The notes under the pieces are model-generated. The model ran no database searches, was not told the DNA's origin, and saw only the letters and a list, made by a program, of their open reading frames with translations. Made by a program: the position numbers and the translations under genes. A stretch of 64,000 nt of DNA. Origin: an uncultured Desulfobacterales bacterium. GTDB taxonomy: Bacteria > Desulfobacterota > Desulfobacteria > Desulfobacterales > SpSt-501. Shown piece by piece: positions 59,210 to 64,000 of this stretch (positions are counted from its first letter, which is position 1; every line of letters begins with the position of its first letter). The DNA lies in the NCBI GenBank assembly GCA_938048455.1, contig CALIUY010000022.1, forward strand, positions 62,001 to 126,000, written 5' to 3'.

Positions 59210-60928
59210 CTAGCTCATAGCCGATTCGTCCCCGGATGGCAACTCGCCGGACGACCCGGCCGGGGTGAAAGGGGTTCCCCCCAGCAGAGCCTCGATCCGC
59301 TCCAGGGGAAGAGGCCGGAGCACCGCGGCTTCGGGCGGCACGGCGACCCCCTGGTTGCGCAACCAGGAGGCGCGTACGGCCACGGCGGCGCCGAAGAGGA
59401 GGTTGGCGGCTACGGTGACGGTGCGGCGCTCGGCGGGGTCCTCGAGAAAGCTTCCCTTCGCCCACTGGTTGAAGGCGCCCATCGCCGGGCCGCACCAGAT
59501 CTGATAGTCCATGCGCCGCGAGGGCTCGCCTGCGATCGCCCAACGCGAGGAGCGCCCCAGGTAGGATCGAAAGACAAGCGCCATCTTGTGCCGCGGGTTG
59601 CGCTCGGCAAGCTCGATCTGCCGCGGATCCCGCTTGCGGAAGAAAGCGCGGGTCGCTTCCCACTCCTCTTCGAAGGAGCGACGGAAGAAATCCTTCTCGA
59701 GAACCGCGCGCTGGGGCGCGGGGATTTCCTCGTAGCGCTCGTGGTCTTTGAACAGCTCGTAGAGCTTTGCCGCACGCTGAGCGAACATCGTGCCGCGCTT
59801 GAGCACCTGGACCTTGACCCCGAGTTCGAACATGTCGGCCGCGGGGGCCATGGCGACGTCGGCTTGCCCCGCTTCGGCGAGCAGACGGCGAACCGCCTCC
59901 GAGGTTCCGGCCTCGACGCAGCCTTGGTGAACCGAGCCCACCATGATGAAGGCCGCGCCCATGGCGAAGGCCGCGGCCCCCGAAAGCGGGGTGGCGATGC
60001 CGCCGGCGAGACCGACCCGGGGCAGGTGGGCGTAGCCGTGCTCACGGCGGCAGTCCTCGCGCAGGGCGAGGATCGTGGGCAACAGGGCGATGGCCGGCCG
60101 ATTGTCCGTGTGACCTCCGGAGTCGGCCTCGGCAGTGAGATCCTCGGCGAGCGGCACGTGGGCGGCGAGTTCGGCCTCTTCCGGCCGCAGGGCCCCTCGG
60201 GCCACGAGGATCTCGAGATGGCGCGCCGGGGGCGGAGCGAGAAACCGCCGCGCCACTTCCACGCGGGAGATCTTGGCGATGAGACGGTTGGGGCAGACGA
60301 TGCGGCCGTCGGGGCGGCGGTAAATGCCCCGTACCCGGAAGAGGCTGAGCGCAGGGGTCGGCTCGACGAAAGCCGAGGCGCTGGCGACGGTGACGCCGTG
60401 GTCGAGAAAGATCTCCGCCAGGCGGTTCTCCAGCTCCGGGTTGCCGGGGCTGTGGATCAGGTTGACGCCGAAGGGAATCGGCGGGCTTGTGCGCTGGAGG
60501 GCGCCGATCGCCTCTTCGACCTCCGCGGGAAGCAGGCCGCCGGCCCCGAAGAAGCCGATCATCCCCGCACTTCCGGCCTCCTGGACCATCCGTACCGAGG
60601 TGATGGCGTTGGCCATCTCGCCCACCACATAGGCATAGCGCAGCCCATAGGCGGCACGAAAGGCGGGGTCGCCGAGGTTCTCGGGATGCAGGGGGGGGAC
60701 CCAGGCGACCAGCGGCAGCCCGTCAGCCTCGCCTTCCGGAACGGGAGCGAACCCGACCGTCCCCGAGCGGGCCAGGAAGAGCTTTGCGCCGCGGCGCACG
60801 AGGAAAAGGGGCCGCGTGACTTCGAGAAGCGAGCGGCCGAGAGCCTCCGCCTCCATAGGCTCCGCTTCGGGCCCCCCGGGTCGGAAGCGGGCGGTTGCGG
60901 CGGGTGCGTGGGGTTCAATCAAGGCCAT
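59210..60928 (-). CDS. pfaD: PUFA-synthase trans-acting enoyl reductase PfaD
   Basis: 572 residues. It is a FMN-type TIM-barrel enoyl reductase of the PfaD/2-nitropropane dioxygenase-like family. Motifs are VGEMANAITSVRMVQEAG, GFFGAGGLLPAEVEEAI, PFGVNLIHSP, EADSGGHTDNRPAIALLP, RVGLAGGIATPLSGAAAFAMGAAF and GSVHQGCVEAGTSE. It reduces enoyl-ACP in trans and so sets where double bonds remain. First gene of pfaD-pfaA (86-bp gap). The start ATG 60928 has a weak ribosome-binding site. Confidence 0.95.
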   Translation of the reverse strand: MALIEPHAPAATARFRPGGPEAEPMEAEALGRSLLEVTRPLFLVRRGAKLFLARSGTVGFAPVPEGEADGLPLVAWVPPLHPENLGDPAFRAAYGLRYAYVVGEMANAITSVRMVQEAGSAGMIGFFGAGGLLPAEVEEAIGALQRTSPPIPFGVNLIHSPGNPELENRLAEIFLDHGVTVASASAFVEPTPALSLFRVRGIYRRPDGRIVCPNRLIAKISRVEVARRFLAPPPARHLEILVARGALRPEEAELAAHVPLAEDLTAEADSGGHTDNRPAIALLPTILALREDCRREHGYAHLPRVGLAGGIATPLSGAAAFAMGAAFIMVGSVHQGCVEAGTSEAVRRLLAEAGQADVAMAPAADMFELGVKVQVLKRGTMFAQRAAKLYELFKDHERYEEIPAPQRAVLEKDFFRRSFEEEWEATRAFFRKRDPRQIELAERNPRHKMALVFRSYLGRSSRWAIAGEPSRRMDYQIWCGPAMGAFNQWAKGSFLEDPAERRTVTVAANLLFGAAVAVRASWLRNQGVAVPPEAAVLRPLPLERIEALLGGTPFTPAGSSGELPSGDESAMS

Positions 60929-60989
60929 CGGTCTATCGTCGGTCTGCCGCCCGGCCGCACGGGTGGCCGAGGACGGAGGATGGCTACCT

Positions 60990-61018
60990 CATTTAGGGAA
61001 AGCCCCCGAGGCTGTCAA
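60990..61018 (-). promoter_or_regulatory. Candidate promoter for pfaD-pfaA
   Basis: Minus strand TTGACA (61018-61013), 17 bp, TAAATG (60995-60990). The leader to pfaD is about 55 nt. Spacer ends CTTTCCC, as in the pfaC promoter. Confidence 0.65.
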
Positions 61019-61035
61019 GGCGCTCTCGCCGGCGC

Positions 61036-61941
61036 TCATCCTCGGGGATGATGGCGGCGGTGCAATTCCTTCAGCCGCTCACGGCTGACATGGGTGTAGA
61101 TCTGAGTGGTGGCGATATCCGCATGCCCCAGAAGGATCTGCACCGTCCGCAGGTCGGCGCCGCCTTCCAGCAGATGGGTGGCGAAGGAGTGCCGCAGGCT
61201 GTGAGGGGTGGTGCGCCGCTCGATTCCCGCGGCACGGGCGTAAGCCTGGAGGCGTTTCCAGAATCCTTGGCGGCTGAGCGGTTTGCCGGCGCGACCGATG
61301 AAGAGAAAGGAACTGCCCCGGCCTTTGAGCAGCGGCCCGCGCGCCCGCTCCAGATAGAGGCGGATCTTCTCCCGCGCCGGGTTGCCGATCGGCACGACCC
61401 GCTCCTTGGAGCCCTTGCCGAGCACGCGCACGAAGCCCGCTTCGAGATCGATGTCCTGCAGCCGCAAAGACACGAGCTCCGAGACGCGCAGTCCTGCGGC
61501 GTAGAGGAGTTCGATCATGGCCGCATCCCTCAGGTCGGCGGCCCGGCGGTCGCCGGGGGCGTTGAGCAGGCGCTCGACCTCGGCTCGGCTCAGCGTGTCC
61601 GGCAGGCGCAGAGGAACGCGCGGGGCGTCGAGTTGTGCGGTGGGGTCGGCGGAAAGCACCCCTTCGCGGAGCAGAAAACCATAGAAGGAGCGCAGCGAAA
61701 CCAGGTGCCGGGCGCGCGAACGGGAGCCCAGTCCCGCGGCGCGCAGGTGGATCAGATACTGCAGGAGGCGGGCGGTATCCTCGCCGGAAACGCTCGTCAC
61801 CCCGCCGGCGGCGAGGAAATCGGCATAGCGACGCAGATCCGCGCCGTAGGAGGAAAGGGTGGCCGGGGAAAGGCCCTTTTCGACGAGGAGATGCTCCAGA
61901 TAACGATCGATCAATGACGAAAGGGGCGGTGGGGTTTTCAT
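61036..61941 (-). CDS. xerD: Tyrosine recombinase XerD
   Basis: 301 residues, standard length. Catalytic residues are all present: R152 (AAGLRVSEL), K176 (GKGSKE), H247 and R250 (TPHSLRHSFATHLLEGGADL), H273 (LLGHADIATTQIYTH) and Y282. The N-terminal SAM-like domain begins LIDRYLEHLLVEKGLSP. This is the housekeeping chromosome-dimer recombinase. No att sites or phage genes are nearby, so it is not taken as part of a mobile element. Confidence 0.93.
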   Translation of the reverse strand: MKTPPPLSSLIDRYLEHLLVEKGLSPATLSSYGADLRRYADFLAAGGVTSVSGEDTARLLQYLIHLRAAGLGSRSRARHLVSLRSFYGFLLREGVLSADPTAQLDAPRVPLRLPDTLSRAEVERLLNAPGDRRAADLRDAAMIELLYAAGLRVSELVSLRLQDIDLEAGFVRVLGKGSKERVVPIGNPAREKIRLYLERARGPLLKGRGSSFLFIGRAGKPLSRQGFWKRLQAYARAAGIERRTTPHSLRHSFATHLLEGGADLRTVQILLGHADIATTQIYTHVSRERLKELHRRHHPRG

Positions 61942-62248
61942 GGCTCGGAGGCGATGGGCCCGGCCGGAATCGGGGCCGGTCGACGCCTGTCATCCTCTGG
62001 GTAGCACGAACGGGGAGCCGATTCCAGCGGATGGGCCTCATCCGCCGCGCGCGGGCGGTTTGTTGACAAAGCCCGGGATGAGGTTTTACAACGCGGGCAC
62101 GAACGGTGGCGGATTTTTTGCTTCCGTTCCGGACGCTTCTCTTGCGCTCGCCCATTCCTTAGAAATACGACGCCTAAAGCCGGGTCGACCCTCGACGGAT
62201 CGAGTCCGGAGTGCGCTTCCGCGGCTGGCCGCAGAAAGGAGAACCGAG
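61942..62248. other. 307-bp divergent gap between xerD and the glutamate synthase-like gene
   Basis: No gene is seen. It holds the candidate promoter at 62063-62092 and about 150 nt of leader before the ATG at 62249. In the leader there are short inverted repeats, among them GAACGG with CCGTTC around 62100-62128, CTCGA/TCGAG near 62190-62205 and GCGG/CCGC near 62220-62232. No terminator-like U tract follows these, so I do not assign a riboswitch class. Confidence 0.5.
62063..62092 (+). promoter_or_regulatory. Candidate promoter for the glutamate synthase-like gene
   Basis: TTGACA (62063-62068), 18 bp, TACAAC (62087-62092). It implies a leader of about 150 nt. Confidence 0.6.
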
Positions 62249-63832
62249 ATGAACCTCCATCGCCCCAATGCCAACGAGGCATTGCAAACCGCCAATCGTT
62301 CCCGCAATGTCGTGCCCCAGTCCGGCATCTGCAGCCGCTGTATCGACGGCTGCCGCGGCAACTGCGATCTCTTTCGCGCCACGTTCCGCGGACGCGAAGT
62401 CCTCTACCCGGAGCCTTTCGGCAGCGTGACCGCGGGAGCCGACAAGGACTACCCCGTAGACTACTCGCACCTCAACATTCTCGGCTACGCCTTCGGCGCC
62501 AAGGGGGTGGCCGCCGATCCCGATATCGCCACCTTCCCCCACGTGAACACGGAGACCGAATTCGGGCTGCAGCACAAGGTGCGCATGAAGATCCCCATCT
62601 TCACCGGCGCGCTCGGCAGCACGGACATCGCGCGCAAGAACTGGGAACACTTCGCCGTCGGCGCGGCGATCAGCGGCATCAGCATCGTCTGCGGCGAAAA
62701 CGTCTGCGGCATCGACCCCGAACTCGAGCTGAACGCCGAGGGACGGATCGTCAAATCCCCCGAAATGGACCGCCGCATCCGCGAATACCGGCGCTACCAC
62801 GAGGGCTGGGGGGATATCCTGGTGCAGATGAACGTGGAGGACACGCGGCTGGGGGTGGCCGAATATGCGATCGAAACGCTCGGCGTCGAGACCATCGAAC
62901 TCAAATGGGGTCAGGGCGCCAAGTGCATCGGCGGCGAGATCAAGGTGAGCTCGCTCCAGCGGGCGATCGAACTGAAGAAGCGCGGCTACATCGTCACCCC
63001 CGATCCCGAATTGCCGGCCAACCAGGCGGCCTTCAAAGCCGGGCCCCTCAAACAGTTCGAGCGCCATTCCCGGCTCGGCTTCATCGACGCCGAGGGCTTC
63101 GCGCGCGAGGTGGAGCGCCTGCGGCGGCTGGGGGCGAAGCGGGTGACGCTGAAGACCGGCGCTTACCCCATGCGTGAGCTCGCCATGGCGATCCGTTGGT
63201 CGAGCGATGCGGGGATCGATCTCTTGACCATCGACGGCGCACCCGGAGGCACGGGCATGAGCCCCTGGCGCATGATGGCCGAGTGGGGGATCCCTTCGCT
63301 CTACCTCCATTCCATGGCCTGGGAGCTCTGCGAGCGGCTCGCCCGCTCGGGACGCCGGGTGCCCGATATCGCCTTCGCCGGCGGGTTCTCCTCCGAGGAC
63401 CACGTCTTCAAGGCGCTCGCCTTGGGCGCCCCGTACTGCAAGGCGGTCTGTATGGGCCGGGCGCTCATGATCCCGGGGATGGTCGGCAAAAACGCCGAGA
63501 AATGGCTCCGGGGCGAGGACGAAGGGCTTCCCAAAACGGTCTCCCGTTACGGGATGACCAAGGAGGAGATCTTCATGAACTACGAGCTGCTGCGGGAGAA
63601 GTACGGCACCGAGGTGGACCGGTTCCCGCTGGGGGCGATCGGCATCTACAACGCGACCGACAAGATCCGGGTCGGGCTCCAGCAGCTCATGGCCGGGACA
63701 CGAAGCTGGGCCGTGCGCTACATCGAGCGCCGCGATCTCGTCTCCCTCACCGAAGAATGCGCCCGGGTCACGGGCATTCCCTATGTCATGGACGCCTTCC
63801 GCGAAGAGGCTCTGGCCATCATCGACGGCTGA
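62249..63832 (+). CDS. FMN-binding glutamate synthase family protein (archaeal-type large-domain form)
   Basis: 527 residues. An N-terminal Cys cluster (C28, C31, C35, C39 in SGICSRCIDGCRGNCD) precedes the FMN-binding glutamate synthase barrel. That part has VQMNVEDTRLGVAEYAI, LKWGQGAKCIGGEIKVSSL, TIDGAPGGTGMSPWRMM and AFAGGFSSEDHVFKAL. It lacks the glutaminase domain. AAAGGAG precedes the ATG. It probably transfers an amino group to 2-oxoglutarate or a related acid with reduced ferredoxin, working with separate subunits. gdhA follows after 36 bp. Confidence 0.92.
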   Translation: MNLHRPNANEALQTANRSRNVVPQSGICSRCIDGCRGNCDLFRATFRGREVLYPEPFGSVTAGADKDYPVDYSHLNILGYAFGAKGVAADPDIATFPHVNTETEFGLQHKVRMKIPIFTGALGSTDIARKNWEHFAVGAAISGISIVCGENVCGIDPELELNAEGRIVKSPEMDRRIREYRRYHEGWGDILVQMNVEDTRLGVAEYAIETLGVETIELKWGQGAKCIGGEIKVSSLQRAIELKKRGYIVTPDPELPANQAAFKAGPLKQFERHSRLGFIDAEGFAREVERLRRLGAKRVTLKTGAYPMRELAMAIRWSSDAGIDLLTIDGAPGGTGMSPWRMMAEWGIPSLYLHSMAWELCERLARSGRRVPDIAFAGGFSSEDHVFKALALGAPYCKAVCMGRALMIPGMVGKNAEKWLRGEDEGLPKTVSRYGMTKEEIFMNYELLREKYGTEVDRFPLGAIGIYNATDKIRVGLQQLMAGTRSWAVRYIERRDLVSLTEECARVTGIPYVMDAFREEALAIIDG

Positions 63833-63868
63833 GCCCCGCGCGGCGGGTTCCCGAAAAGGAGATCTCCC

Positions 63869-64000
63869 ATGACGGAAATCCTGCGAAAACTCACCGCACG
63901 CGACCCCGGGGAAAAGGAGTTTCACCAGGCGGTGACCGAGGTGCTCGAATCGGTCGCCCCCGTGCTGGAGCGCCACCCGGAGTACCGCCGGAACGCCATT
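63869..64000 (+). CDS. gdhA: Glutamate dehydrogenase, N-terminal part
   Basis: 44 codons up to the window edge. The start MTEILRKLTARDPGEKEFHQAV, given here only in part by family comparison, and VLESVAPVLERHPEY match the N-terminus of hexameric NAD(P)-specific glutamate dehydrogenase (FHQAV.EV..S..PVL). AAAAGGA precedes the ATG. The rest lies outside the window. Confidence 0.85.
   Translation, partial: MTEILRKLTARDPGEKEFHQAVTEVLESVAPVLERHPEYRRNAI

Noticed and set aside
59124..59663. N-terminal extension of pfaA to a TTG at 59663
   Set aside because: It lies entirely inside pfaD in another frame and its translation is low-complexity. The KS begins normally after the GTGs at 59135 and 59123.
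61036..61941. XerD-type recombinase as the integrase of a genomic island that carries the pfa genes
   Set aside because: All features match housekeeping XerD, and no attachment repeats, tRNA or phage genes are visible. A search for direct repeats outside the window would be needed to revive this.
1..64000. CRISPR arrays, insertion sequences and tRNA genes
   Set aside because: No regularly spaced repeats, no transposase motifs and no cloverleaf-like sequence with a T-loop were seen in the intergenic regions, all of which are short. A covariance-model scan would be the decisive test.

Overview
The window is a GC-rich, gene-dense bacterial chromosome segment with no tRNA, rRNA, CRISPR array or transposase that I can recognise. 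Several features point to an anaerobe of the Desulfobacterota (former Deltaproteobacteria): a tungsten-type aldehyde:ferredoxin oxidoreductase, TRAP and dipeptide transport operons, an archaeal-type FMN glutamate synthase-like protein with an N-terminal Cys cluster, a DHH-CBS protein and PUFA-synthase genes. This placement is inferred from gene content only.

Layout. 1-2.3 kb: end of a SAM hydrolase-family gene, a membrane protein, and rplM-rpsI closed by an intrinsic terminator. 2.4-4.9 kb: pxpABC (5-oxoprolinase). 4.9-15.4 kb (minus): a TRAP transporter dctPQM, an M24 peptidase, and a dipeptide/oligopeptide ABC operon. With pxpABC this reads as a peptide and pyroglutamate utilisation block. 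15.5-21.8 kb: larE, an aspartic protease, a FmdB zinc ribbon, an AAA-OmpA fusion, a PLP decarboxylase and an MFS transporter. 21.9-28 kb (minus): bcsB-bcsZ-bcsC with no bcsA. 28.2-34.8 kb: Mrp ATPase, aminotransferase, aldehyde:ferredoxin oxidoreductase, YvcK-like protein, alpha/beta hydrolase.

34.3-44.8 kb (minus) is the centre of interest. A PfaC-type PUFA-synthase subunit (KS-CLF-two double-hotdog dehydratases) is followed after 16 bp by oleA, then oleB, oleC and oleD, and then a lone PocR sensor domain. OleABCD is the head-to-head olefin pathway: OleA condenses two acyl-CoAs, OleD reduces, OleC forms a beta-lactone and OleB decarboxylates it to an alkene. pfaD and pfaA (KS-AT-ACP-KR-DH) lie at 53-61 kb on the same strand. 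The arrangement predicts a dedicated polyunsaturated long-chain hydrocarbon pathway, in which the Pfa enzymes make polyene acyl chains and Ole joins them.

The two halves of this cluster are separated by a CDP-alcohol phosphatidyltransferase, a COG2509 FAD dehydrogenase, an amino-acid ABC importer without its ATPase, a UPF0210/ACT pair and a divergent DHH-CBS gene. The pfaA ACP region is flanked by perfect 70-bp direct repeats exactly 345 bp apart, which suggests a tandem ACP array that has contracted or been collapsed in assembly. 61-64 kb: xerD, the FMN glutamate synthase-like gene and the start of gdhA.

Promoter-like sites with TTGACA and a -10 element beginning TA recur ahead of several units, including both pfaD and pfaC.
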